64,000 nt of DNA from HGM13233 sp964478515 (GTDB taxonomy: Bacteria > Bacillota > Clostridia > Oscillospirales > Ruminococcaceae): NCBI GenBank assembly GCA_964478515.1, contig CAYZIL010000008.1, forward strand, positions 9,141 to 73,140, read 5' to 3'. The translations under genes were made by a program, and so were the position numbers. Shown piece by piece: positions 23,976-32,554 of the stretch; within the stretch, counting starts at the first letter, position 1; each line of letters opens with the position of its first letter. The notes below the pieces were generated by a model that saw nothing but the letters and a program-made list of their open reading frames with translations, ran no database searches and was not told where the DNA came from.

Positions 23976-24680
23976 ATGCACAGAGCAAAGCAGTTTTTCG
24001 CAAAATACGGGGTGTATCTCGTTCTGTTTGTCTGCGTCGCCGGCGTTGCCGCGGCAAGCTACTACGCTGTCAGCGGCGTTATTGACGAAATAAACACAAT
24101 AGACGAAAGCGAGCAGGACGAATGGCAGCCGACAGAAAACACGCAGGACGATGTGGAAATATCGCAGCCGCCGCAATCCTCGCAGCCGCAGCAGTCGGAC
24201 TCGCAGCCGCCGCAAGCGTCAGATACATCCGAAGTCTCGGCGGCATCGTCGCAGGTTATCGAACCTGTCGAGCCGCAATATGTCCTGCCGGCGCAGGGCA
24301 GCGTGAGCGCCGCTTTCAGCAACGGCGTGCTGGTAAAAAACGAGACGCTCGGCGACTGGCGCACGCATAACGGCGTCGACATCGCCGCCGCCGACGGTTC
24401 CGGCGTTTTTGCCGTCTACGGCGGCAAAGTAGTGAGTGCCGGCAAAGACTCGCTGTGGGGCTGGCAGGTCGTGCTGCTGCTCGACTCCGGTTACACGGCT
24501 GTTTACGGCAATCTCGGCTCAGTCGGCGAAATTTCCGCCGGCGACCGTGTAGAGCGCGGCGACCAGATTGGCACTGTGGGCAGTTCCTCGGTCATAGAGG
24601 CCGCCGACGCGCCGCATTTGCATTTTGAAATACTCAGCGGCGACAGTTATATTGACCCCGCCGCGCTCTTATCCTTCTAA
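23976..24680 (+). CDS. SpoIIQ-like membrane-anchored M23 (LytM) metallopeptidase
   Basis: A 234-residue protein: one N-terminal transmembrane helix (residues about 12-33), a Gln/Pro/Ser-rich linker (about 45-90) and an M23 domain. Zinc-binding residues are intact: His and Asp in THNGVDIAA and the HLH of PHLHFE. SpoIIQ sits in the forespore membrane and pairs with SpoIIIAH across the engulfment space. The size, topology and presence of spoIIP and spoVA in the window support SpoIIQ, but other M23 envelope hydrolases look similar. Clostridial SpoIIQ proteins usually keep the catalytic His, as here. GGAGGTG precedes the ATG. Confidence 0.72.
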   Translation: MHRAKQFFAKYGVYLVLFVCVAGVAAASYYAVSGVIDEINTIDESEQDEWQPTENTQDDVEISQPPQSSQPQQSDSQPPQASDTSEVSAASSQVIEPVEPQYVLPAQGSVSAAFSNGVLVKNETLGDWRTHNGVDIAAADGSGVFAVYGGKVVSAGKDSLWGWQVVLLLDSGYTAVYGNLGSVGEISAGDRVERGDQIGTVGSSSVIEAADAPHLHFEILSGDSYIDPAALLSF

Positions 24681-24708
24681 AAGCCAATGCACCCGTATCG
24701 TTTTAGGT

Positions 24709-24754
24709 GCACAGCGAGTCCCGCCGGTCGCAAGACCTGCGGGACTCGCTGTGC
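24709..24754. terminator. Convergent-gene stem-loop
   Basis: GCACAGCGAGTCCCGC (24709-24724) pairs with GCGGGACTCGCTGTGC (24739-24754). It lies between the SpoIIQ-like and adenosine deaminase genes; T tracts on both sides are weak. Confidence 0.6.
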
Positions 24755-24765
24755 AAGGTATTTTG

Positions 24766-25791
24766 TCAGCAGTTCTGTAAATATGCTTGCAGTTCGTCAA
24801 TAAGCTGTTGGCGGTAGATACTGTCGGTAAACGCGCCTTGCAGCGAATAGATATTCATCTTAATCAGGTCTGCGCGCGTAAAACCGCAGCGGCTGAGCGC
24901 TATGTCGTATTCCGAGTCGAGCGTAACCCCGGCTATTACCATGTTGTCGGTATTGAGCGTCGTGTGCATACCCATGTCGTACAGCTTTTTTATTGGGTGC
25001 TGCTCGAAAGAGGGCTGCGTGTGACACTGAATGTTGCTGGAAAGGCACATCTCAAAGGTGATGCCCTTCTCTATTGCCAGCTCGCACAGCTGCATGTCGT
25101 CGGCAATGTGGTGACCGTGACCGATGCGGCTGACGCCGAAGCTGAGTGCGTCGCGCACCGTGTCGGCGCCGACACTGTCGCCGGCGTGGCAGGTCAACGG
25201 CACGCCCTGCTTAAAGGGTTCGCGAAACAGCTCGGCGTAGGCGCTCAGCGGCGCCAGACCTTCGGCCCCGGCAAGGTCAAGACCGCGCACCACGCTGCCG
25301 AGGTTTTTGTAGGCGAGCGCCGCTGTTTCGCGGTTGGCGGCAAAATTCTGCGTGGGGTCGGGTCCGAGCGCCATCATACACAAAAGCACTCCCACTTTTA
25401 GCGTGGGGTTGTCTCTCATACCGGCCGCCGCGCCGCAAATTACGGCGTCTACCGCGTCCTGCTGGCACAAACCGCGCTCGCAGTGCAGCTGCGGCGCAAA
25501 GCGTATTTCCGCGAGCCGCACACCCTGCGCGGCCAGCGTCGACACAAGTTCGGCAGTAATGGTGCTTATGCTCTCAAAATCCTGCATTACCCGCAGCGGC
25601 AGCGCAAATTTTTCCAAGTACTCGTTGACCGTGCGGCAGTCCGGCGAATAGGTGGCGTAGCGCAGAAATTCGTCCGGGTCGTTAGTCGGCAGTCCAATAC
25701 CCTGCTCGGCGGCGAGCCGCATTTGCGTTTGCGGACACACCGCACCGTCAAGGTGACAGTGCAGCTCGACTTTGGGAAAATCGTAATCCAT
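24766..25791 (-). CDS. add: Adenosine deaminase
   Basis: Deaminates adenosine or deoxyadenosine to inosine in purine salvage. The 341 residues match the family. Zinc ligands and catalytic residues are visible: the HCH of KVELHCHLDGA, TCHAGDSVGA (His and Glu-like region), GHGHHI and the Asp of NTDNM. The ATG at 25791 was chosen for its GGAG 6 bases upstream and because proteins of this family begin (M)xxPKVELHCHLDG. The gene starts just after the foldase gene, so the two are probably cotranscribed. Confidence 0.92.
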   Translation of the reverse strand: MDYDFPKVELHCHLDGAVCPQTQMRLAAEQGIGLPTNDPDEFLRYATYSPDCRTVNEYLEKFALPLRVMQDFESISTITAELVSTLAAQGVRLAEIRFAPQLHCERGLCQQDAVDAVICGAAAGMRDNPTLKVGVLLCMMALGPDPTQNFAANRETAALAYKNLGSVVRGLDLAGAEGLAPLSAYAELFREPFKQGVPLTCHAGDSVGADTVRDALSFGVSRIGHGHHIADDMQLCELAIEKGITFEMCLSSNIQCHTQPSFEQHPIKKLYDMGMHTTLNTDNMVIAGVTLDSEYDIALSRCGFTRADLIKMNIYSLQGAFTDSIYRQQLIDELQAYLQNC

Positions 25792-25802
25792 TAACTTCTC
25801 CA

Positions 25803-26786
25803 TTAATAGGCCCACTTGAAGTCGGTCAATGTCAGCTCCGCAAAGCCGTCCGCATATTCCACCTGCTGGGCGTCCATATAGCCGTTGACATATTCGTCGT
25901 ACTTAAGCTGCCTCATTTCGGCGGCGACATAATCGCTGCTGACCGGCAAACGCATAATAATGTGGTAGCCGTATTCGCTTTCGACCACGCCGCTGATTTC
26001 TCCGGGTTCAAGCGCCGCCACGGCGTCCTCAAACGACGCGACCATGGTTCCCGCCGTAAACGTGTAGCCGTCGGGATAATTGGCAAGGCCGGTATCCTCG
26101 CTGTACTGGTTCATTATGGCGTCAAAGTCGGCGCCGTTTTGAATCTGTTGGAGCAGCAGCTCGGCAATTGCAAGGTTGTCGGCCGCGCTTTCGCCGCTGT
26201 CGTTCTTTATTAGGATGTGCTTGGCGGCCATTATGCTGTTGTCGGCAATGTACTGCTGTGCTTCGGCGTCAGTGTAGCTCAGCAGTTCGCATTCGTCAGA
26301 CGCAAGGTAAGCGTTAAGACGGTCGACTGCGCACTGTTCGCTAAGCCCGCGCTCGTAGCTTTCGCGGGTAAGATACTGCGCCGCCAGCTGTTCGGCAAAG
26401 GCCTCGTCGCCGCCCGCTGCGGCAGCCGCCTGCTCGCACAGCTGCGCTGCGGTGGCCGCGTCGGCGTCGCTGACGCCCAGACCCAGCTCGTCGGCCCAGC
26501 ACAGCAGCGCGTACTGGTAGCGGTAAGATTCCACCGCGCCGTCTATTACGGCCTGCGCCTGGTCGGCACGGTTGTGCCAGTAGTCGTTGTTGCCGCTATC
26601 GGCGCTCAACTTATCTGTCAGGACGTAGTATTCCAGCATGTCGCGGCTGACTTCATATTCGCCGTCAATAGTGAAAAGTACACCGTTTTCCGCAAGCAGC
26701 GCCGGCGTTTGAGACGTTGTGCCGCCGCACGCTGCAAGTGTAAAAGCGAGCGCGGCGCAAACTGCAATAACAATAATTTTTTTCAT
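25803..26786 (-). CDS. PrsA-like peptidyl-prolyl isomerase lipoprotein
   Basis: A 327-residue lipoprotein: MKK start, hydrophobic core and lipobox LAAC near residue 20. A SurA/PrsA-type N-terminal chaperone region is followed by a parvulin domain (residues about 205-300) with AAKHILI, FDAIMNQYSEDTG, LEPGEISGVVESEYGYHIIMR. PrsA proteins fold secreted proteins at the outer face of the membrane. The start at 26786 is set by the signal peptide and a GGTGG site; the open frame upstream crosses the tRNA gene and is not coding. Confidence 0.88.
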   Translation of the reverse strand: MKKIIVIAVCAALAFTLAACGGTTSQTPALLAENGVLFTIDGEYEVSRDMLEYYVLTDKLSADSGNNDYWHNRADQAQAVIDGAVESYRYQYALLCWADELGLGVSDADAATAAQLCEQAAAAAGGDEAFAEQLAAQYLTRESYERGLSEQCAVDRLNAYLASDECELLSYTDAEAQQYIADNSIMAAKHILIKNDSGESAADNLAIAELLLQQIQNGADFDAIMNQYSEDTGLANYPDGYTFTAGTMVASFEDAVAALEPGEISGVVESEYGYHIIMRLPVSSDYVAAEMRQLKYDEYVNGYMDAQQVEYADGFAELTLTDFKWAY

Positions 26787-26853
26787 ATTCAGACCACCCG
26801 TAGTTTTATGGCTAAAGTATAGCACAGATATAAATTTCTTGAAAGCATTAATA

Positions 26854-26882
26854 TTGACAGGCAAAATGGGTTGTGCTATTAT
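26854..26882 (+). promoter_or_regulatory. Promoter of tRNA-Arg
   Basis: TTGACA (26854-26859), 17-bp spacer, TATTAT (26877-26882). Confidence 0.8.
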
Positions 26883-26941
26883 TATTAGGCAGCCGCAAAA
26901 GCGGCCATATGTTTTGTCGCCCGCTGCATAAAAATTCATCT

Positions 26942-27018
26942 GCGCCAGTAGCTCAGCTGGATAGAGTGACTGGCTACGAACCAGTAGGTCGGGGGTTCGA
27001 GTCCCTTCTGGCGCACCA
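26942..27018 (+). tRNA. tRNA-Arg (anticodon ACG)
   Basis: A complete cloverleaf of 77 bases with encoded CCA: acceptor GCGCCAG / CTGGCGC, D arm GCTC / GAGT, anticodon stem ACTGG / CCAGT with loop CTACGAA (anticodon ACG, read as inosine after deamination), and T loop TTCGAGT. It decodes CGN arginine codons, common in this genome. Confidence 0.97.
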
Positions 27019-27055
27019 TGTCGGAGCAAAGTTCGCTTTGCTCCGACATTTTTTT
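27018..27055 (+). terminator. Terminator of tRNA-Arg
   Basis: ATGTCGGAGCAAAG / CTTTGCTCCGACAT stem, TTCG loop, T run to 27055. It begins on the last base of the tRNA. Confidence 0.92.
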
Positions 27056-27320
27056 GCGAAAAAATGCCATCGCTGCGCTGCGGCGGGAAATTCGGGCATT
27101 TTGTGTTCTATTTGCGAGCGCGGGGCAATGTCGTTTTTTGCGGCAATTCAAAACAAAGACGTCGGCGAAAGTTGACGTATTTTTATGAAACCGATTCGGC
27201 AAGCCGGTATGGCTGTTTTTCCCTAAAATACCCTGCGGCGGGCGGCGGCAGATTCTCACTGTGAGCGCGGCGAATAAATACATATTATTGCGGCGCTCGC
27301 GGGCAAAATAAACATACGCA
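27056..27320. other. Gene-free intergenic stretch
   Basis: No credible gene on either strand. An antisense open frame here continues across the tRNA and has no ribosome binding site. Confidence 0.5.
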
Positions 27321-27348
27321 AAAGGAGCGCCGGTATCGGCGCTCCTTT
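27321..27348 (-). terminator. Terminator of the DUF1836 gene
   Basis: AAAGGAGCGCCG / CGGCGCTCCTTT, GTAT loop; T run on the minus-strand side. Confidence 0.8.
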
Positions 27349-27373
27349 TAATTCTTTGGCGACAGTAAACTGA

Positions 27374-27916
27374 CTATTTTTGCTCGCTGTCCGGCGCGGT
27401 ACCGCGTGAGTCGCGAAACGCCCGCAGATAGTGGTCGAGATATATTTTGTGCACGACCGTGATAATTGTATTTCGCAGCAGATCCTTCGTTTCGGTATCG
27501 GACTCGCCTATATCCTTTTTGAGCTCGGCGATACCGAATGTTGAGAACAACGCGTTTTCAAACTCGGCGCAGAAATAATCATAGGCTTTTTTCAGCGAAT
27601 ATTGCTCTTGCTGCAAGGACATCAGCATGCGAATATCGTCCAAAGAGACCACCGTCTTCGCCACCGCAATAAAAATAAGATAGACGATATGGTCGGTGTA
27701 ATACTGCTTTTTGCCGGGGTTGGCGACCAGCTTTTGTTTTACGTAGTTGCTCACCATTGACGAGGTGATATCCGGCTCGCCCAGCGGCGCCAGGTACGAG
27801 TTGATGAATTTCACCGTCTGCTCCAAATAGAGCCCGACATTCGTAATTTCGTCGTAGCGCGGCAGGTGAAAATCGCCGACAATTCGTGCCATTTTTTGTT
27901 GCATTTGCTTTTCCAT
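27374..27916 (-). CDS. DUF1836-family protein
   Basis: A protein of about 180 residues matching DUF1836, a Bacillota family with a MerR-like helix-turn-helix character: LPRYDEITNVGLYLEQTV, ITSSMVSNYVKQKLV and KKQYYTDHIVYLIFIAVAK. It is presumed to bind DNA, and its function is unknown. A promoter (TTGACG-17-TATAAT) ends so close to the frame that transcription should begin at about the A of the ATG at 27916, which would make the mRNA leaderless; an ATG at 27904 behind GGAAAAG is an alternative start. An ATG at 27931 overlaps the -10 and can be excluded if this promoter is used. Confidence 0.8.
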   Translation of the reverse strand: MEKQMQQKMARIVGDFHLPRYDEITNVGLYLEQTVKFINSYLAPLGEPDITSSMVSNYVKQKLVANPGKKQYYTDHIVYLIFIAVAKTVVSLDDIRMLMSLQQEQYSLKKAYDYFCAEFENALFSTFGIAELKKDIGESDTETKDLLRNTIITVVHKIYLDHYLRAFRDSRGTAPDSEQK

Positions 27917-27922
27917 ACCATA

Positions 27923-27951
27923 ATTATACATCGGTTTTCGAAAAGCGTCAA
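27923..27951 (-). promoter_or_regulatory. Promoter of the DUF1836 gene
   Basis: Minus strand TTGACG (27951-27946), 17-bp spacer, TATAAT (27928-27923). Seven bases separate the -10 from the ATG at 27916. Confidence 0.75.
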
Positions 27952-27990
27952 CCGAATTTTGTTTATTTTGTTAAGGTTTTCCCTAATCTG

Positions 27991-28019
27991 TTGACGAGGT
28001 GTCGAAATTCCTGTATAAT
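27991..28019 (+). promoter_or_regulatory. Promoter of the first degV gene
   Basis: TTGACG (27991-27996), 17-bp spacer, TATAAT (28014-28019). It is arranged divergently with the DUF1836 promoter, 39 bases away. Confidence 0.8.
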
Positions 28020-28079
28020 AGGCGACATTAGAGTTTTTCAATAACTGGTAACAAGTTAATCATTATTCTGAGGTGAAGT

Positions 28080-28910
28080 ATGAGTATTCGCATTGTAGCC
28101 GACTCTTCGTGTGACCTTACCGAACTGCCGGGAGTCGACTTTGTAAACGTGCCGCTGACAATCTGCAGCGACGAAAAGGACTATGTAGACGACGCCGCTT
28201 TGGACATTGCCGCAATGGTCGAAGACCTGCGCCACTATAAGGGGCGTTCCGGCACATCCTGCCCGAGCATCGGCGCCTGGCACGACGCCTTTGCGGGAGC
28301 CGACGAGGTCTTCGCTTTTACAATTACCAGCGGCCTGTCGGGCAGCTACAACGCTGCAGTCGCCGCAAAAGACATGATAATTAAAGAAAATCCCGGCCGG
28401 CGAATCCACATTTTCAACACGCTTTCCGCCGGGCCGGAAATACTGCTGGCGGTCGAAAAGACCTGCGAACTCGCGGCCGACGGCGCTGATTTCGACTCTA
28501 TTCGCGATTGGGTCACTGCCTACCAGGAACGCACCCGACTGCTTTTCGCGCTGGAGTCGCTGCACAATTTTGCCCAGAACGGCCGCGTTAGCAAGGTCGC
28601 GGCAGCCGCTTGCGGGGTGCTGGGCATACGCGCTCTTGGTCAGGCCAGCGACCACGGCACGCTGGAGCTTTTAGCCAAATGCCGCGGCGCCAAGCACACG
28701 CTGGCCGGTTTTATTGAACAGATGAAAAAGATGGGGTATCACTGCGGCCGCGTCATTATTGCCCACTGCTTCAATGAGGATGGCGCCGTGCAGCTCAAAG
28801 CGGACATTCTCAGCCAATTCGGCAAAGCCGACGTCAAAATTCGCCAGCTGCGCGGGCTTTGCAGCTACTATGCCGAGAGGGGAGGCATCCTCGTCGGTTT
28901 TGAATGCTGA
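28080..28910 (+). CDS. DegV-family (fatty-acid-binding, FakB-like) protein
   Basis: DegV/FakB proteins hold a fatty acid in a buried pocket and present it for phosphorylation by FakA. This 276-residue copy begins with IRIVADSSCDLTE and has TITSGLSGSYNAAV near residue 80, with the conserved SGLSGxY lipid-pocket signature. No fakA is in the window. A second member of the family is at 45955-46803. GAGGTG precedes the ATG. Confidence 0.88.
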   Translation: MSIRIVADSSCDLTELPGVDFVNVPLTICSDEKDYVDDAALDIAAMVEDLRHYKGRSGTSCPSIGAWHDAFAGADEVFAFTITSGLSGSYNAAVAAKDMIIKENPGRRIHIFNTLSAGPEILLAVEKTCELAADGADFDSIRDWVTAYQERTRLLFALESLHNFAQNGRVSKVAAAACGVLGIRALGQASDHGTLELLAKCRGAKHTLAGFIEQMKKMGYHCGRVIIAHCFNEDGAVQLKADILSQFGKADVKIRQLRGLCSYYAERGGILVGFEC

Positions 28911-28921
28911 CGGGAAACGTC

Positions 28922-29267
28922 ATGGCACGCTTTGAAAAACTGCTGCGTATTTTGACATTGCCGCCGCTGGTCACCGCTCGTCAAGGTCCTTTTCACTTCC
29001 TACATAATCAGTGTGCTCGTGCTGGTCGTTCTCAACCGTCTTTGCCGCTTTAAGGCCAGCGGACACGCCTGTTCAACTACCGCGCCGCTCGTACTGCTTG
29101 GGCTGTGTTACGGCTGGGTAGTGCTGCCCGCGTGCGCGCTGCTAATAGCGGCGGTCTACTCGTCCTCGCTGCGGCTGGAGCGGCATACGCTCCCCCAGCT
29201 TATAGTCGGCTCGCTGGTAAGTATTCTGGCAGCCACAGCGAGCATAGCGATATTCATAGGACTATAA
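28922..29267 (+). pseudogene. Broken PAP2-family phosphatase gene (internal deletion and frameshift)
   Basis: Two pieces of one PAP2-type membrane phosphatase are joined out of frame. The first frame gives MARFEKLLRILTLPPLV, a typical N-terminus of small clostridial PAP2 proteins, then leaves the family and stops near 29053. The other frame, from about 28984, gives VLVVLNRLCRFKASGHAC and then SSLRLERHTLPQLIVGS, matching the PAP2 motifs SGH and SRxxxxxH near the C-terminus. The middle of the protein, including the KxxxxxxRP motif, is absent. The start lies 11 bases after degV. A shorter 84-residue product from an internal ATG at 29013 is conceivable but would lack the active site. Confidence 0.6.
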
Positions 29268-29294
29268 AATAAAGCTCAACGTTCGCTGGTTGCG

Positions 29295-29328
29295 GCGCGC
29301 TCCCTTAAGTTTGAGGGAGCGCGCTTTT
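29295..29328 (+). terminator. Terminator after the PAP2 remnant
   Basis: GCGCGCTCCCT (29295-29305) pairs with AGGGAGCGCGC (29314-29324), then TTTTG. Confidence 0.8.
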
Positions 29329-29473
29329 GTTGTTCAGCCGCTATAAGCGCTTTGCGCGCAGTGCAGGTTATCAAGGACAACATATTGTCGCAAGCCCGTA
29401 CTCGTGATATAATTTTTTTGTCATTCTACTCTTGTCCTTCGGCACAAAAATTTTTTGAGCAGGGGAGAGCGGT

Positions 29474-30622
29474 ATGTACCGGCAAATTTATATTGAATTA
29501 AACGCTGTTTGTATTTTGATGCTGTTGTATATATTTTTGCGCGGGCGCAAAAATATAGACCAACGCCTGGAAAATATCTGCTTTAACCGCGTAGTCTTAG
29601 TAACTGCACTGGTCATGATTTTTGACATAGCCCGCAGCTGTTTTAATATGCACCCGGGAACTACGGCGTTTGTGCTCAACACGGTTTTCAGCGCCGCCTA
29701 CCTTGCCGCTGCCGGGTTTGTCAGCTTTTTCTGGCTGCGATACGTCTGGCTGCGGTTGCGCCGCAGCACGCCTGTTTCAGTTCGGGTGCAAGCATTAACG
29801 CTGCTGCCGCAAATAGCGCTGACACTTCTTTGCGCCAGCGCGCCCTGGAACAGACTGCTGTTTTTTATTGACGCGTCAAACCTCTACCACCGCGGCCGGC
29901 TCTATTATATTTTGCTGATGATACTGTGCGGCTATATGTTTGTCGCTTTTGTGTCGGTCTTGCTCTGCTACAAGCAGACAGCAAGCCGCCGCGAGCGCGA
30001 CGGGCTGCACACGCTGCTGGTCTTCGTCCTGTTTCCCTCGCTGGGTGGCCTAGTCACCGCGCTTTTCCCCGCTCTGCCCTGTTTGTGGCCGGCTACTACG
30101 ATGTCGCTGCTGCTGGTATACACAAACATTCAGGATTTGCAAATTTCCACCGACTCGCTGACGACGCTCAACAACCGCCGCGAATTTGACAATTACCTGC
30201 ATAATATGCTGCACGACGAGCGCCGCAGCGACGCCGCCTGGCTGCTTTTGTTCGACGTGGATTTTTTCAAACGCATAAACGACGAGTTCGGCCATCTTGA
30301 GGGTGACCGGGCGCTGCAGACTGTGGCGCAAACGCTCAAAAAAGCCTGCTGCGGCAGCAATGCGTTTCTCGCTCGCTACGGCGGCGACGAGTTCGCAATA
30401 GTGGTGAGCGGCCCCGAGGCTGCCGTCAATTCAATCTGTGACGCGGTCGACGAAAACTTTTTGCGACTCAACCACGGCGACGACCGAAAATACGCGCTGT
30501 CGCTGAGCGTCGGCTCCAGCGCCTTCAGTCCCGGCAGTGGCGAAAAACCCGATGCTGTCATTGCCCGCGCCGACGCAAAATTGTACGCCGAAAAAGAGCG
30601 GCACCGCCTGTCGTATCTGTAA
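29474..30622 (+). CDS. Membrane-bound diguanylate cyclase (GGDEF)
   Basis: A 382-residue protein: about six or seven transmembrane helices in residues 1-215 and a C-terminal GGDEF domain (about 220-380). The catalytic motif YGGDEF is intact, as are LTTLNNRREFD and DVDFFKRINDEFGH. The autoinhibitory RxxD site normally just before the GGDEF motif reads GSNAFLARYGGDEF, so product inhibition is probably lost. It should make cyclic di-GMP from GTP in response to a signal sensed in the membrane. GGGGAG precedes the ATG. Confidence 0.9.
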   Translation: MYRQIYIELNAVCILMLLYIFLRGRKNIDQRLENICFNRVVLVTALVMIFDIARSCFNMHPGTTAFVLNTVFSAAYLAAAGFVSFFWLRYVWLRLRRSTPVSVRVQALTLLPQIALTLLCASAPWNRLLFFIDASNLYHRGRLYYILLMILCGYMFVAFVSVLLCYKQTASRRERDGLHTLLVFVLFPSLGGLVTALFPALPCLWPATTMSLLLVYTNIQDLQISTDSLTTLNNRREFDNYLHNMLHDERRSDAAWLLLFDVDFFKRINDEFGHLEGDRALQTVAQTLKKACCGSNAFLARYGGDEFAIVVSGPEAAVNSICDAVDENFLRLNHGDDRKYALSLSVGSSAFSPGSGEKPDAVIARADAKLYAEKERHRLSYL

Positions 30623-30749
30623 TTTTGCAAAACAGCGCCGCGCGGCCGCCGTCGGTCGGCAAGTTTTAAATTCTGCGCCCGAGTCAGCGCGCATCGGCGT
30701 TTTGGCTGCCGCGCAGCGGGAAAATAATCACAAAAGAGTGCATATTTAT

Positions 30750-31388
30750 ATGAAGAATGTATTTTTCGGGATAGTGCGCGGCATATGCGTGCTGCTGCTG
30801 TGTGCGGCGCTCGGTCTGGCGTTTATCCATATCAGCGAACAGCCCTTCCTGGCCGATATAGACACTCTTGATATTTCCGCGACCAGCGGCTATTCGCGCG
30901 AAAAAATATTGGAAAACTACCGCGCAGTAATGACCTACCTGTCGCCGTTCAGCGGCGCTGAATTTTCTTTGCCGTCGCTGCGCTGGTCGGCAGACGGCGC
31001 GGCGCATTTTGCCGACTGCCGCTCGCTGATGCGCGGCGTATATATTGCCGGCGCCGCGTCCGGCCTGGCGCTGTTGTTGCTGCGCCGGCACCGCAACAGT
31101 AAGACGCTGTATGTCGGCGCTCTCACCGGGGTGCTGCTGCCCGTCGGCATTGCCCTTTTTGCCGCTGTCGACTTTGACCGCGCTTTTATCGCCTTTCATA
31201 AAGTTTTTTTCAGCAGCAACAACTGGATATTCGACACCCGACTAGATCCCATAAAAAAGATTCTTCCCGACAAATACTTCTTGCACTGCGCGCTGATAAT
31301 AATCGCCTTTTGTTTGCTCGGCGTGCTGGCACAGATTTTATGTGCGCGGCTAATTCAGCGCGGCAAAAAAACAAAGGTGAAAGTATGA
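30750..31388 (+). CDS. TIGR01906/DUF1461-family integral membrane protein
   Basis: A 212-residue protein with four predicted transmembrane helices (about 8-30, 98-115, 125-145 and 180-202) and an extracellular loop. The family signature includes NYRAVMTYL, HFADCRSLMRGV and the segment FHKVFFSSNNWIFDTRLDPI. Function is unknown. The start at 30750 is the first Met before the hydrophobic segment; the frame is open further upstream, but there is no ribosome binding site there. It overlaps the cation efflux gene by 4 bases (ATGA), so the two are coupled. Confidence 0.8.
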   Translation: MKNVFFGIVRGICVLLLCAALGLAFIHISEQPFLADIDTLDISATSGYSREKILENYRAVMTYLSPFSGAEFSLPSLRWSADGAAHFADCRSLMRGVYIAGAASGLALLLLRRHRNSKTLYVGALTGVLLPVGIALFAAVDFDRAFIAFHKVFFSSNNWIFDTRLDPIKKILPDKYFLHCALIIIAFCLLGVLAQILCARLIQRGKKTKVKV

Positions 31389-32554
31389 TGCAGCTTTTGG
31401 CAAAATTATTTATTCGCGAGCGCGGCGAGCCCGACTCGCCAGCGACCCGCCGCGCTTACGGCATACTCTGCGGCTTTGCCGGTATTTTTTTCAACCTGAT
31501 GCTGTGCACCGGCAAACTGATTGTCGGCGCGCTCAGCAAATCCATAGCGATTACAGCCGACGCGCTTAACAACCTGTCGGACATAGGCAGCTCACTCGTG
31601 ACGCTCGTCGGCTTCAAACTGGCCGGCAAGCGCGCCGACAGCGACCATCCTTTCGGCCACGGTCGCTACGAATATATTTCCGGCTTAATCGTATCGCTGA
31701 TAATCATAGTCATGGGCATTGAGCTTGCCAAAAGCTCGGTTGAAAAAATCCTCACGCCCGACTCTCTCGTTTTCAGCACAGCCGCCGTCGCGGTACTGAT
31801 AGCCTCTATTTCCGTAAAGGCATATATGTCGCTTTACAACCGCCGCATTGGCACTATGATAAATTCAGCCGCTATGCGCGCCACGGCCATAGACTCTCTT
31901 AGCGACTGCGCCGCCACGTCAATGGTGCTTATAAGCACCCTCGTCTGGCGCTTTTTCGGCGTCAATATAGACGGCTGGTGCGGCGTAGGAGTGGCGCTGT
32001 TTATTTGTTATTCGGGTTTTCGCGCCGCGCGCGAGACTATCAGCCCGCTGCTGGGCGCGACTCCCGACGCAGCATTTGTGAAAAAAATTGAAGAACTTGT
32101 GCTGGAAAACGAGAATATAGTCGGTTTGCACGACCTGGTCGTACACGATTACGGGCCCGGGCGCACAATGATATCGCTGCACGTCGAAGTGCCGGCTGAC
32201 TGTGACTTTGTCGCCATGCACGACACAATAGACAATATTGAGCGGCGGCTGAGCAAATTTGCCGACTGCACCGCTGTTATCCACATGGACCCCGTCGTCA
32301 AGGACGACGCTCGCACCGCAGCGCTGCGCGAGCGGCTAAACGAGGTGCTTAAGGGTATTTCCGCAGACATAACAATGCACGATTTTCGCATTGTGCCCGG
32401 CCACACCCACACAAACCTCGTGTTTGACGCGCTGGTCCCGTTCACCTGCCCGCTTTCGGACGACGAGGTACGCCGGCACATCTACGCCGCCGTCGCCGGC
32501 TTTGACGGCGACTACTATGCCGTCGTCAATATTGACCGCAGCGAAATAATGTAG
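31385..32554 (+). CDS. Cation diffusion facilitator (CDF) family transporter
   Basis: A 389-residue divalent-metal efflux protein with six transmembrane helices (residues about 25-215) and a long cytoplasmic C-terminal domain. Metal-site residues are in TADALNNLSD (helix 2) and AIDSLSDCAA (helix 5), and the HPFGHGRYEYI motif follows helix 2. The NNLSD pattern differs from the HxxxD of zinc exporters, so the cation (for example Mn2+ or Fe2+) is uncertain. AGGTG precedes the ATG at 31385. Confidence 0.9.
   Translation: MMQLLAKLFIRERGEPDSPATRRAYGILCGFAGIFFNLMLCTGKLIVGALSKSIAITADALNNLSDIGSSLVTLVGFKLAGKRADSDHPFGHGRYEYISGLIVSLIIIVMGIELAKSSVEKILTPDSLVFSTAAVAVLIASISVKAYMSLYNRRIGTMINSAAMRATAIDSLSDCAATSMVLISTLVWRFFGVNIDGWCGVGVALFICYSGFRAARETISPLLGATPDAAFVKKIEELVLENENIVGLHDLVVHDYGPGRTMISLHVEVPADCDFVAMHDTIDNIERRLSKFADCTAVIHMDPVVKDDARTAALRERLNEVLKGISADITMHDFRIVPGHTHTNLVFDALVPFTCPLSDDEVRRHIYAAVAGFDGDYYAVVNIDRSEIM

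Noticed and set aside
26936..27283. A minus-strand open frame over the tRNA-Arg gene
   Set aside because: It is antisense to a complete tRNA and its terminator.
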